Shown here piece by piece: positions 35,848 to 45,021 of a stretch of DNA of 64,000 nucleotides (positions are counted from its first letter, which is position 1; each line of letters opens with the position of its first letter). Made by a program: the position numbers and the translations under genes. Where the stretch lies: positions 1,479,001 through 1,543,000 of the forward strand of contig NZ_CP022657.1 in assembly GCF_002243515.1 (NCBI RefSeq), read 5' to 3'. Under the pieces are notes generated by a model that was given only the letters and a program-made list of their open reading frames with translations, searched no databases and was not told where the DNA came from. The DNA is from Tumebacillus algifaecis. Its GTDB lineage: Bacteria; Bacillota; Bacilli; Tumebacillales; Tumebacillaceae.

Positions 35848-38800
35848 TTGACCGATACCAAAGAGGAGCTTCAGGGGACGGAGGAGGGGGTTTATCTTTT
35901 CCCCCTCTCCTATGCGCAACAGCGGCTGTGGTTTCTTGATCAGTTCATGCCAGGCAACCCGGCCTACAACATTTCGACCGCGGTCAGGCTGAATGGAACG
36001 TTGCATAGCGACCAACTGCTGCACGCTTTACGTCAGATCGCAGTCCGTCATGAAACGCTCTGCACTTCATTTCGAGAGGTAGACGGCGTGGCGATGCAGG
36101 TGATCGACCCGAGCATCTCGCTGCAATTGCCGCTGATCGACCTAAGCGCTCTTTCCAAAGAGGAGCAGCAAGCGCGAGTCGCCGCGCAGATCACGTCACA
36201 GGCTCAAGAGCCATTCGATCTGAAAACGGCTCCTCTGCTTCGCCTGACCCTGCTCAAGCTGAGTGAGGTGGAGCACGTCCTGCTGTTGACGATGCATCAT
36301 ATCATCTCGGACGGCTGGTCGATGAACGTGCTGATCTATGAGCTGTCACAGCTATACAACGCAGCGCTCTCCGGAGAAGAGGCGGTGTTGCCAGAACTTG
36401 TGATTCAATATGCCGATTTTGGCGACTGGCAAAAAGAGTATTTGGAAAGCGGCGTCCTGACCGAGCAGTTGAGCTACTGGCGGGATAAGCTCGGCGGCAA
36501 ACTGCCCATCCTGCAACTGCCGGCCGACCACAAACGTCCGGCCGTCCAGTCCTACAACGGCGCGCTCGAAACGTTCCTCGTACCTGCGCGCTTGGCTGAC
36601 CAACTGCGTACGCTGAGCCAGGGCGAAGGTGTGTCGCTGTTCATGACCCTGCTTGCGGCCTTTAAAACGCTGCTCTTCCGCTATACGGGGCAGCAGGACC
36701 AACTTGTCGGCACGCCGATCGCGGGACGCACGCGCGAGGAGATTGAGCCGCTGATCGGATTTTTCGTCAACACGCTGGTCATGCGCACCGAACTGACGGA
36801 GGACATGAGTTTCCGCACCTTGCTCCAGCGGGTCAAAGACACCGCGTTTGAAGCGTATGCGCATCAGGACGTTCCGTTTGAAAAGCTGGTCGAAGAGTTG
36901 GCGCCGGAGCGAAACATTTCGCACACGCCGTTGTTCCAAGTGATGTTCAACCTGCAGAACGCATCGGTAGAAAATCTGTCGTTGACCGGACTGACGCTGG
37001 AAGCGCTCGACGCGGATACCGGATCATCCAGCTTCGATCTAACCTTGAGCATGACCGAGGGGAAAGCGGGCATCAGCGGTCGTATTGAGTACAGCACCGA
37101 TCTGTTTGAGCGCACGACGATTCAGCGCATGATCCCCCATTTCTTGACCTTGCTCGAAGCGCTGGCAGGCAACCCAGACCTAGAGCTAGCCGCGTTGCCG
37201 TTGCTGACCGCCGAGGAGCGGAAACTGGTGATCGAAACGTTCAACGACACGGAAGCCGATTTCCGGACCGACCTTTGCATGCATCAGATGTTCGAATTGC
37301 AGGTGCAGAAAACGCCAGATACGGTAGCGGTGGAACATCTGGAGGAGCGAATCACCTACGCGGAACTGAACGCCCGCGCGAACCAGCTCGCTCATTATCT
37401 GCAAGAGATGGGGATCGGGCCGGAGAAGCTGGTCGGCCTGTGCATGAACCGTTCGATCAACCTGATCATCGGTCTGCTCGGCATCCTCAAAGCGGGCGGC
37501 GCGTTCTTGCCGCTCGACCCCGATTATCCGGCGGAGCGTCTGCGCTACCTGCTGAACGATTCGGGTGTGAGCGTGCTGTTGACCGAGTCGGAGCTGTTGG
37601 AACGCTTGCCGGAACACAGCGCGAACGTGGTTTGCATCGACCGAGACGGGGACAAAATCGATTCCTTTGCCACCGAGAACTGCGAGAGTGGAGTCGGTCC
37701 GGAGAATCTGGCGTATCTGATCTATACGTCCGGCTCGACGGGAGCGCCGAAAGGTGCGATGTTGGAGCATCGGAACGCGGTCTCACACCACTATGGGGTG
37801 ATCGATCGCTACAATGTGACGGCGAGCGATCGCATTGTGCAATTCACCTCGATCTCCTTTGATGTCACCGTTGAAGAGATCTTCCCGACGCTGGCCACCG
37901 GAGCGACGCTCGTGCTGCGACCGCAGAAGACGCTGATGGCAAGCGATGAATTCTTGGCTTGGCTCACCGAGCAGCGCATCACCAAGTTCAATCCGCCGAC
38001 CGCTTACGTCCAAACGTTCCTGCGCGATTTGGCTGAACTGAAGCTGAGCTTGCCGCCGACGCTGCGACTGATGATCGCAGGCGGTGAGCGAGCGTTGCCT
38101 TCGATGATCCGCTCTTGGCGCGAAGTGGCGACCGAGCACAACCTGCTCTACAACGGGTACGGCCCGACCGAAACGACCGTGACGGCGACCGTGTACAACG
38201 AGGAGCTGCCAGATGATGATGTGCCGATCGGACGCCCGGTTGCAAACTCGCAAACCTATGTCCTCGACGTCCGCCTTCAGCCAGTGCCGATCGGCATTCC
38301 GGGCGAGCTGTACATCGGAGGGCGCAACGTCGGGCGCGGGTATCTGGGACGCCCTGACCTGACAGCCGAACGTTTTGTGCAAAATCCGTTCCGCGTCGGT
38401 GAGCGGATGTATAAGACGGGCGACATCGTCCGTTTCCTGCCCGATGGCAACCTGCAATTTATCGGACGGGCTGACGGACAGGTGAAGATTCGCGGGTATC
38501 GCATCGAATTGGGTGAGATCGAGAACGCGCTGTCCGAAGCGCCAGGGGTGCGCGAGGCGGTGGTGATCGATCGTGAAGACATCCCGGAGCAAAAATACCT
38601 CGCCGCTTATGTGACGCTACAATCGGCAGAGCTGACGGCTGGTGATTTGCGCAAGCATCTGGCGCAGCGTCTGCCCGAGTATATGATTCCGTCCGCCTTT
38701 GTGATCATGGACGAGATGCCGATGACACCAAATGGCAAAGTGAACCGCAAAGAATTGCCGAGACCGGACGATGATCGTCCTGAACTTGGCAACGCCTACA

Positions 38801-39126
38801 TCGCGCCGCGGACCGACTTGGAGCGGTCGATTGCTGAGATTTGGCAAGAGGTGCTAGGAGTGAGCCGCGTCGGGATTCATGACAATTTCTTTGAGCTTGG
38901 CGGCGGGTCGCTCTTGATTTTGCAAGTTCACCGCCAACTCAAAGAGAATCTCGGGATCGAAACCTCCGTCGTCCAACTGTTCCAATACCCGACGGTCGGC
39001 ACCCTGGCCAAATTCTTGGGGGACGATGCGGAAGAAATATCGGTCAAACAGGGACAGGACCGCGCAGACCGCCGCAAAGATTTAAAATCGCGTCGGGCCG
39101 CACGGACGAAGAATCGAAGAGAGTAG
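35848..39126 (+). CDS. NRPS module, C-A-T, with long basic C-terminal tail
   Basis: 1092 aa from the TTG at 35848. An in-frame ATG lies at 35839 but immediately abuts AAAGGAG (no spacing), whereas the TTG is 9 nt from it, so I prefer the TTG. A short acidic N-terminus (TDTKEELQGTEEG) leads into C (HHIISDGWS), A (YTSGSTGAPKG; GYGPTETTVT) and T (Ser1021 in LGGGSL). Pocket residues approximate D-V-E-F-M-A-G-V-T, not recognised. After T comes a 30-residue tail rich in Arg/Lys (RADRRKDLKSRRAARTK), closely matched by the tail of the NRPS at 53507, which also starts with the same GVYLFPLSYAQQR sequence; the two genes look like recent paralogues. The following PKS starts 13 nt later with an acidic N-terminus, the presumed docking partner. 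Confidence 0.94.
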   Translation: MTDTKEELQGTEEGVYLFPLSYAQQRLWFLDQFMPGNPAYNISTAVRLNGTLHSDQLLHALRQIAVRHETLCTSFREVDGVAMQVIDPSISLQLPLIDLSALSKEEQQARVAAQITSQAQEPFDLKTAPLLRLTLLKLSEVEHVLLLTMHHIISDGWSMNVLIYELSQLYNAALSGEEAVLPELVIQYADFGDWQKEYLESGVLTEQLSYWRDKLGGKLPILQLPADHKRPAVQSYNGALETFLVPARLADQLRTLSQGEGVSLFMTLLAAFKTLLFRYTGQQDQLVGTPIAGRTREEIEPLIGFFVNTLVMRTELTEDMSFRTLLQRVKDTAFEAYAHQDVPFEKLVEELAPERNISHTPLFQVMFNLQNASVENLSLTGLTLEALDADTGSSSFDLTLSMTEGKAGISGRIEYSTDLFERTTIQRMIPHFLTLLEALAGNPDLELAALPLLTAEERKLVIETFNDTEADFRTDLCMHQMFELQVQKTPDTVAVEHLEERITYAELNARANQLAHYLQEMGIGPEKLVGLCMNRSINLIIGLLGILKAGGAFLPLDPDYPAERLRYLLNDSGVSVLLTESELLERLPEHSANVVCIDRDGDKIDSFATENCESGVGPENLAYLIYTSGSTGAPKGAMLEHRNAVSHHYGVIDRYNVTASDRIVQFTSISFDVTVEEIFPTLATGATLVLRPQKTLMASDEFLAWLTEQRITKFNPPTAYVQTFLRDLAELKLSLPPTLRLMIAGGERALPSMIRSWREVATEHNLLYNGYGPTETTVTATVYNEELPDDDVPIGRPVANSQTYVLDVRLQPVPIGIPGELYIGGRNVGRGYLGRPDLTAERFVQNPFRVGERMYKTGDIVRFLPDGNLQFIGRADGQVKIRGYRIELGEIENALSEAPGVREAVVIDREDIPEQKYLAAYVTLQSAELTAGDLRKHLAQRLPEYMIPSAFVIMDEMPMTPNGKVNRKELPRPDDDRPELGNAYIAPRTDLERSIAEIWQEVLGVSRVGIHDNFFELGGGSLLILQVHRQLKENLGIETSVVQLFQYPTVGTLAKFLGDDAEEISVKQGQDRADRRKDLKSRRAARTKNRRE

Positions 39127-39139
39127 GGGGATTTGCACT

Positions 39140-42100
39140 ATGAGTCATCAAGACTTTTCCGACCGCGTCGATGAGATTGCGGTGGTCGGTCTCGCCGGAC
39201 GCTATCCGGACTCGAACAATCTCGACGAATTCTGGCAGCATCTACGACAAGGACATGAGCTGGTTTCCTTTTTCACGGAGGAAGAGCTGCTTGCAGCAGG
39301 CCATGATCCTGCGGTGATCGGCGACCCGAACTACGTCAAAGCGGCCGCGATCATGAAAGGCGTTGACCAATTTGATGCCAGCTTCTTCGGCTTCAATCCA
39401 CGCGAGGCGGAAATCCTCGACCCCAACCATCGTTTCTTCCTCGAAACGTGCTGGGAGGCGCTGGAGAACGCAGGTTGCAACCCGGACACGTACCAAGGGG
39501 CGATTTCCGTGTATGGCGGTCAGGCGATGAACCGCTACCTGTTGCTCAACCTTCTGCCCAACCGCGCCACCGTGGCACAGGCGGGCGAACTGCAAGTGAT
39601 GATGGGCAACGAAAAAGACTTCTTGACCACACGCGTGTCCTATAAGCTCAACCTAAAAGGGGCCAGCGTCAACGTGCAGACAGCCTGCTCCACCTCGCTT
39701 GTCGCGGTGCACATGGCGACACAGGCGCTGCTCAACGGTGAGTGCGACATGGCGATGGCAGGCGGGGTATCGGTCATTCATCCAAAGACTGGCTATCTGT
39801 ATACCAAAGGTAGCGTGATGTCCCCGGACGGCCACTGCCGCGCGTTTGATGAAGACGCACAAGGCAGTACGCAAGGCTCTGGCGTCGGCGTGGTGGTGCT
39901 CAAGCGCATCGAAGATGCGATCGCGGATGGCGACACGATCTATGCGGTGATTAAAGGCTCAGCGGTCAACAACGACGGTGAGCAAAAAGTCGGCTATACG
40001 GCGCCGAGCATCAATGGACAGTCGGCGGCGATCTCGGAGGCGCTGGCGATTGCAGACATCGATGCCGACACGATCAGCTATGTGGAGACGCATGGCACCG
40101 CGACCGAACTGGGTGATCCGATCGAAGTGGCGGCACTGACTCAGGTGTACCGCGACGCGACAGACCAAGCGAAATTTTGTGCGATCGGCTCGGTCAAAAC
40201 GAATGTTGGCCACACCGACTCGGCGGCTGGCGTTACCGGTTTGATCAAAACCATCTATCAATTGAAGCATAAAGAGCTCGTGCCCAGTCTGCATTTTAAG
40301 AAGCCCAATCCGAAGTTTGACGACTGGGAGAACGGCCCGTTCTATGTGAACACCGAGTTGAAACCATGGGAAGCGGGCGACACACCGCGCCGTGCGGGCG
40401 TTTCTTCCTTTGGCATCGGGGGCACCAACGCGCACGTCGTGCTCGAGGAGTTCCCGGAGCGCAACAGTGCCCCGTCCAAACGCTCGAGCCAGTTGGTGCT
40501 CCTGTCGGCCAAAAGCGAACGCTCGCTCGAAGCGATGACCGACAAGTTGAAAGACCATCTGCAAACTCGTACCGAGCAAAACTTTGCCGATGTGGCGCAC
40601 ACCTTGCAAGTTGGACGCAAAGCGTTCAGCCATCGCCGCGCGCTGGTCGCCAAAGACGCATCAGATGCGGCGCAGGCATTGGCAACTCGCGATCCGAAGC
40701 GTTTGCTCACCGCACAAAACGAGGTGGAGAACCGCTCGGTGGCGTTCCTGTTCCCCGGTGTCGGCGATCAATACGCCAACATGGTCAAAGAGCTGTATGC
40801 GACAGAAGCGGTGTTTCAAGAGCAGTTGGACGCATGTTTTGACCGCTTGAAGCCGCTTATCGGACGCGATCTGCGCGAGGTGCTGTTCCCGGCACAAAGT
40901 GACGAACAACCAGCGGCGGTGCAAGGGATCGACATGCGCAAATTGCTGCGCCGCGACACAACCGATGCGGACACCTCGAAGCAAGAACTGACGAAGACCG
41001 AGTATCTGCACCCGACCGTCTTTGCGGTCGAATACGCGCTGGCCCAACTGTTGATCGCGTGGGGCATCCAACCCGCTTCGCTGATCGGGTACTCGCTTGG
41101 CGAGTATGTCGCCGCGACGGTAGCAGGCGTGTTCACGTTGGAAGATGCGCTGAAGCTGGTTGCCAAACGGGCTCAGCTGATCGCCCAACTGCCAAACGGT
41201 GCGATGCTGGCCGTTCCGATGTCGGCCGAACAAATTCAGCCTCTGCTTGGCGAAGAGTTGCAGATCGCGACGATCAACACGGTCGGACACCTCGTCGTTT
41301 CCGGCACGTTGGATGCTGTGGCTGCGCTTGAGACGACGCTCCGAGAGCAAGGCATCACTTCGATTCGTGTCGCTTCCACGCACGCGTTCCACTCGAAGAT
41401 GATGGAGCCGATCGCCGAAGAGTTCAAACGATTGATCGCTTCGTTCGATCGACAGGCACCGGAGATTCCGTTCGTCTCCAACGTGACGGGCACTTGGATC
41501 ACCGACAACGAAGCGGTCGATCCGGACTATTGGGCGAAACATCTCTGCCAGACGGTACGCTTCGCAGACGGTATCGTGGAACTTGCACAGGATGAAAATC
41601 TTGCGCTGCTCGAAGTTGGGCCAGGCACGACGCTCTCTTCGTTTGCGATGCAGGCGAAGAGTGGCCTGACTGCGTTGCCGACGATTCGCGCTTCCTATGA
41701 CGGTCAGTCGGACACAGCGTTTCTGCTGAACACGGTGGCGAACTTGTGGCTGTCGGGCGTCGATGTCGATTTTGCCAAGATGAACGAAGGCGAAGAGCGC
41801 CTGCGCGTGCCGCTTCCGACCTACGCTTGGGATCGCCAGCGCTACTGGATTGATGGATCGGCCGCGACCGTCGCCGCTGCGGCGACCGCGACCGCGTCCG
41901 CCCTGCCAAGTGAGGCGGTTCGCCCGGTCGAAGAGCGTTTCTACACCCCGATCTGGAAACAGGCGCTTCCGCTTGCGAAAGAGGATGTGGCGGCAGAAAC
42001 GAAACGCCTGCTGGTGTTCTGCGAGGAGTCTTCCTTGTCGGCTGGCTTGGTCTCTCGCCTGCGCACAGGCGGCCATGAGGTGCAGACGGCGAGCACGCTC

Positions 42101-43594
42101 GCTCAGTTTGCAAGCCTGCTCGAATCGCAACAACTCCCGACGCACATTGTGCATCTCGGCAGTTTGACCACCGCCGAACCGACATTTGACGAAGCGCAAC
42201 AAAACGGTCTGTACTCGCTGATCGCCATCGCACAGACGCTTTCGAAAATGGAGCTCACGGCGAAGGTCGAACTGGTCGTGATCACGAATGGACTGTTCCA
42301 AGTGGAAAGCCGGGATCAGACCTATCCGGCGCAAGCGACTTTGCTTTCGCCACTGCGCGTCTTGCCGCAAGAACTGCCGAACGTCGCGACACGCGCCTTT
42401 GACATCCTGCTTCCGCAAGCGGGAACGAAAGCGGAAGCCCGCCTGCTCGACGCACTGACCCGCGATCTGCTTGGCGAACCGACCGAGCGCCTCACCGCCT
42501 ATCGCGGCACACAGCGCTGGACGCAAGCTTATGAGCAAGTTGCTCTGGAGCAGAAGCCTCGCCTGCGCGACGGTGGCGTGTACCTCGTGACAGGCCTCGG
42601 CCTGTTGGGGAACAACCTGGCCCAAGCGCTGGCAGCAACGCCGCAGGTCAAACTGGCCATCGTCACGCGCACAGGTGCTGCGAACCGTCTGGAGGCGGTG
42701 CAAGCGTTGGAAGCAAAAGGCGCTGAAGTCATGCTCTTGCAAGCTGATGTCGCCGATGTGACCGCGATGCAGCAGGCAGTTGCTGACATCATCGCCAAAT
42801 GGGGCGCTTTGCATGGCGTTATCCATGCGGCTGCTGCAGCCGACTCGGATACGATCAGCGTGATCGCCGATACGACCGAAGCGGACTGCGCTGCACACTT
42901 CCAAGGCCGCGTACATGGACTGCACGCGTTGCAGCAGGCGCTGACCGACATCCCGCTCGACTTCGTGTTCACCGCATCGACGTTGGCGGCCGTGCTGGGC
43001 GGTTGGGGCTTTGTGGGCCCGGCTGCAGGACATCTGTACATGGATGCGTATGTCGCCGCGCAAAACGTGGAGAGCGAAACACCGTGGATCACGGTCGGAT
43101 TTGACCGACTGGATGAAGCGGAAGTAGCGGTCGTGCTCCATCGCGCCTTGTCGGTCGAGCCTGTACTGCCGCTGGTGTTGTCCAATCAAGACCTCAATCT
43201 GAGCATTGAGAAGTTTATCAACCAGCAAGGTCAGCAGGTGGTCACCGATACGACACAAAGCAACGGGGCTCGCCATCCGCGTCCGAATTTGAAGAACGCG
43301 TACGTGGAGCCGAGCAATGAGCTGGAAGAGATGATCGCCGAAATTTTGCAAGACCTGCTCGGTATCGACAAGATCGGCGTGCACGACAACTTCTTCCAGC
43401 TCGGCGGCAACTCGCTGCTCGGCACCCAAGTCGTCTCGCGTCTGCGCACGACTTTCCAAGTCGATCTGCCGCTGCGTGTCCTGTTTGAAGCCAACACCGT
43501 CGCTGACATGGCCGTCGTGATCGAAGACATCATGATCGCCGAACTGGAAGCGATGAGCGACGAAGAAATTGCCAATCTGCAAGAACAAAACTAG
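39140..43594 (+). CDS. Type I PKS module, KS-AT-KR(inactive)-ACP
   Basis: 1484 aa, complete. KS (~10-430): Cys183 in TACSTSL, HGTAT in place of HGTGT, NVGHTDSAAG. AT (~535-850): GVGDQ for GQGSQ, Ser652 in GYSLGE (Tyr for His), HAFH suggesting malonyl. KR region (~1140-1350): the nucleotide loop is shortened (TGLGLLG), the catalytic Ser is Thr (base 42980) and the Tyr is Pro (43019, FVGPAAGHLYMD), so it should be inactive. ACP: Ser1425 in LGGNSLLG. The acidic tail (IAELEAMSDEEIANLQEQN) resembles that of the PKS at 1-4427 and would suit the basic helix at the N-terminus of the NRPS at 45022. No DH, ER or MT domain. AGGGGGA precedes the ATG. Role: one two-carbon extension that leaves the beta-keto group, unless another enzyme acts on it. 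Confidence 0.95.
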   Translation: MSHQDFSDRVDEIAVVGLAGRYPDSNNLDEFWQHLRQGHELVSFFTEEELLAAGHDPAVIGDPNYVKAAAIMKGVDQFDASFFGFNPREAEILDPNHRFFLETCWEALENAGCNPDTYQGAISVYGGQAMNRYLLLNLLPNRATVAQAGELQVMMGNEKDFLTTRVSYKLNLKGASVNVQTACSTSLVAVHMATQALLNGECDMAMAGGVSVIHPKTGYLYTKGSVMSPDGHCRAFDEDAQGSTQGSGVGVVVLKRIEDAIADGDTIYAVIKGSAVNNDGEQKVGYTAPSINGQSAAISEALAIADIDADTISYVETHGTATELGDPIEVAALTQVYRDATDQAKFCAIGSVKTNVGHTDSAAGVTGLIKTIYQLKHKELVPSLHFKKPNPKFDDWENGPFYVNTELKPWEAGDTPRRAGVSSFGIGGTNAHVVLEEFPERNSAPSKRSSQLVLLSAKSERSLEAMTDKLKDHLQTRTEQNFADVAHTLQVGRKAFSHRRALVAKDASDAAQALATRDPKRLLTAQNEVENRSVAFLFPGVGDQYANMVKELYATEAVFQEQLDACFDRLKPLIGRDLREVLFPAQSDEQPAAVQGIDMRKLLRRDTTDADTSKQELTKTEYLHPTVFAVEYALAQLLIAWGIQPASLIGYSLGEYVAATVAGVFTLEDALKLVAKRAQLIAQLPNGAMLAVPMSAEQIQPLLGEELQIATINTVGHLVVSGTLDAVAALETTLREQGITSIRVASTHAFHSKMMEPIAEEFKRLIASFDRQAPEIPFVSNVTGTWITDNEAVDPDYWAKHLCQTVRFADGIVELAQDENLALLEVGPGTTLSSFAMQAKSGLTALPTIRASYDGQSDTAFLLNTVANLWLSGVDVDFAKMNEGEERLRVPLPTYAWDRQRYWIDGSAATVAAAATATASALPSEAVRPVEERFYTPIWKQALPLAKEDVAAETKRLLVFCEESSLSAGLVSRLRTGGHEVQTASTLAQFASLLESQQLPTHIVHLGSLTTAEPTFDEAQQNGLYSLIAIAQTLSKMELTAKVELVVITNGLFQVESRDQTYPAQATLLSPLRVLPQELPNVATRAFDILLPQAGTKAEARLLDALTRDLLGEPTERLTAYRGTQRWTQAYEQVALEQKPRLRDGGVYLVTGLGLLGNNLAQALAATPQVKLAIVTRTGAANRLEAVQALEAKGAEVMLLQADVADVTAMQQAVADIIAKWGALHGVIHAAAAADSDTISVIADTTEADCAAHFQGRVHGLHALQQALTDIPLDFVFTASTLAAVLGGWGFVGPAAGHLYMDAYVAAQNVESETPWITVGFDRLDEAEVAVVLHRALSVEPVLPLVLSNQDLNLSIEKFINQQGQQVVTDTTQSNGARHPRPNLKNAYVEPSNELEEMIAEILQDLLGIDKIGVHDNFFQLGGNSLLGTQVVSRLRTTFQVDLPLRVLFEANTVADMAVVIEDIMIAELEAMSDEEIANLQEQN

Positions 43595-43608
43595 GAGGTT
43601 GTCCTTTT

Positions 43609-43845
43609 ATGGAAACGAACAAAGCAAAAATCCGCGAATTTCTGTCCCGCCATTTTCGAAATGATGATCTGAAAGATGATGACGATATCTTTGCACTCGG
43701 CTTCGTCAACTCGCTGTTTGCGATGCAGCTGGTGATGTTTGTGGAAGGCGAGTTTAAAATCCGCGTGGAAAATGAGGATCTGGACCTCGACAACTTCCGC
43801 TCGGTCGATGCAATCGCAACACTCATTGCCAAAAAAGCAGCGTAA
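43609..43845 (+). CDS. Discrete acyl carrier protein of the FkbJ/glyceryl-ACP type
   Basis: 78 aa, with TAGGAGG 9 nt upstream. The phosphopantetheine Ser35 is in GFVNSLFAMQLV, a signature of the free ACPs paired with FkbH-type enzymes in methoxymalonyl-, hydroxymalonyl- and glyceryl-ACP pathways. The helix before it is strongly acidic (DDLKDDDDIF). Immediately followed (28 nt) by the FkbH-like gene, its expected partner. Confidence 0.93.
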   Translation: METNKAKIREFLSRHFRNDDLKDDDDIFALGFVNSLFAMQLVMFVEGEFKIRVENEDLDLDNFRSVDAIATLIAKKAA

Positions 43846-43873
43846 CCAACTGTCAACTAGGGGAGGAGAACTC

Positions 43874-44932
43874 ATGGAAGCGACGCAAAAGACGAAGAAA
43901 AAGGACGATAAGAAGACGATCAAATGTGTGGTCTGGGATCTCGACAACACCGTTTGGGACGGCGTCCTGCTCGAAGATGAAAATGTCATCCTGAAAAGTG
44001 AAGTGGTTGACATCATCAAGGAACTTGACGAACGCGGCATTCTGCAGTCGATCGCCTCGAAGAACAACCATGAGGACGCGATGCGCAAATTGGAGGAGTT
44101 CGGCATTGCTGAATACTTCCTCTACCCGCAGATCAACTGGAATTCGAAAGGGTCGTCTGTGGAGCAGATCGCCAAACTGATCAACATCGGCATCGACACG
44201 CTGGCTTTTGTCGATGATCAGCCGTTTGAGCGAGAAGAAGTTGCGCACACTCACCCGCAGGTGCTTTGCCTCGACGCGCTGAACCTCGAAGGGATGCTGG
44301 AGCTTGATGTGATGATCCCGCGTTTTATCACCGACGACTCGAAACAGCGTCGCAAGATGTATATGGCAGATATTGAGCGCAACCAGGTAGAAGAGGAATT
44401 TGTTGGGCCGACCGACGAGTTTCTCGCATCGCTCAACATGACCTTTACGATCGCACCGGCCACCGTGGAGGACTTGAAGCGGGCAGAGGAATTGACGCAA
44501 CGCACCAACCAGTTGAACACGACTGGCTACACCTACAACTATGACGAGCTCGATGAATTCCGCAAATCGGAGAATCACCTGCTGTTGATCGCAGGTCTGG
44601 AAGATAAATACGGCACGTATGGCAAAATCGGGTTGGCACTCGTCGAAACGGGCGAAGAAGTTTGGAAAATCAAACTGCTGCTGCTCTCCTGCCGCGTGAT
44701 GTCGCGCGGAGTGGGCTCGATCTTGATCAACCACATTTTGCAATCGGCCAAGGAGCAGGGCAAGCGTTTGCAGGCCGAGTTCCTCCAGACCGATCGCAAT
44801 CGGATGATGTACATCACCTACAAGTTTGCTGACTTCAAAGAAGTAGATAAACAGGACGACCTGATCATTTTCGAAAACGACCTGACGCGTGTTCAACCGT
44901 TCCCGGATTACGTGAACGTACAGATTGGTTAA
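43874..44932 (+). CDS. FkbH-like HAD phosphatase/glyceryl transferase
   Basis: 352 aa from the ATG at 43874, which has GGGGAGGAG 5 nt upstream; the same frame is open back to 43739 but that would overlap the ACP gene. N-terminal HAD-IIIC domain: VVWDLDNTVWDG with nucleophile Asp22 and Asp24, then SKNN (~75), and FVDDQPFEREEV. The C-terminal part is GNAT-like, with LLSCRVMSRGVG, the region holding the conserved FkbH Cys. Characterised homologues take 1,3-bisphosphoglycerate, dephosphorylate it and load a D-glyceryl unit onto the partner ACP. The dehydrogenases (FkbI/FkbK type) and methyltransferase that would convert this to hydroxy- or methoxymalonyl-ACP are absent in the window, so glyceryl-ACP itself is the likely product. 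Confidence 0.93.
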   Translation: MEATQKTKKKDDKKTIKCVVWDLDNTVWDGVLLEDENVILKSEVVDIIKELDERGILQSIASKNNHEDAMRKLEEFGIAEYFLYPQINWNSKGSSVEQIAKLINIGIDTLAFVDDQPFEREEVAHTHPQVLCLDALNLEGMLELDVMIPRFITDDSKQRRKMYMADIERNQVEEEFVGPTDEFLASLNMTFTIAPATVEDLKRAEELTQRTNQLNTTGYTYNYDELDEFRKSENHLLLIAGLEDKYGTYGKIGLALVETGEEVWKIKLLLLSCRVMSRGVGSILINHILQSAKEQGKRLQAEFLQTDRNRMMYITYKFADFKEVDKQDDLIIFENDLTRVQPFPDYVNVQIG

Positions 44933-44940
44933 ATTGGCGA

Positions 44941-44999
44941 GGAACGAAGGAACCGAACTTTCCCCGTGAGCGGACGCTCACGGGGACTTCGTTCCTTTT
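44941..44999 (+). terminator. Intra-operon terminator-like double hairpin
   Basis: Perfect 10-bp stem CCCCGTGAGC / GCTCACGGGG (44962-44971 and 44976-44985) with a GGAC loop, embraced by GGAACGAAG (44941-44949) / CTTCGTTCC (44987-44995) and followed by TTTTCCTTTT. It lies between the FkbH-like gene and the 45022 NRPS with no sign of a new promoter, so it may attenuate rather than stop transcription. Confidence 0.7.
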
Positions 45000-45021
45000 C
45001 CTTTTCACGGAGGAATCTGCG

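Noticed and set aside
40661-43588. 975-codon open frame on the - strand inside the second PKS
   Set aside because: Mirror frame of the PKS coding sequence with Arg/His/Leu-rich composition and no recognisable motif.
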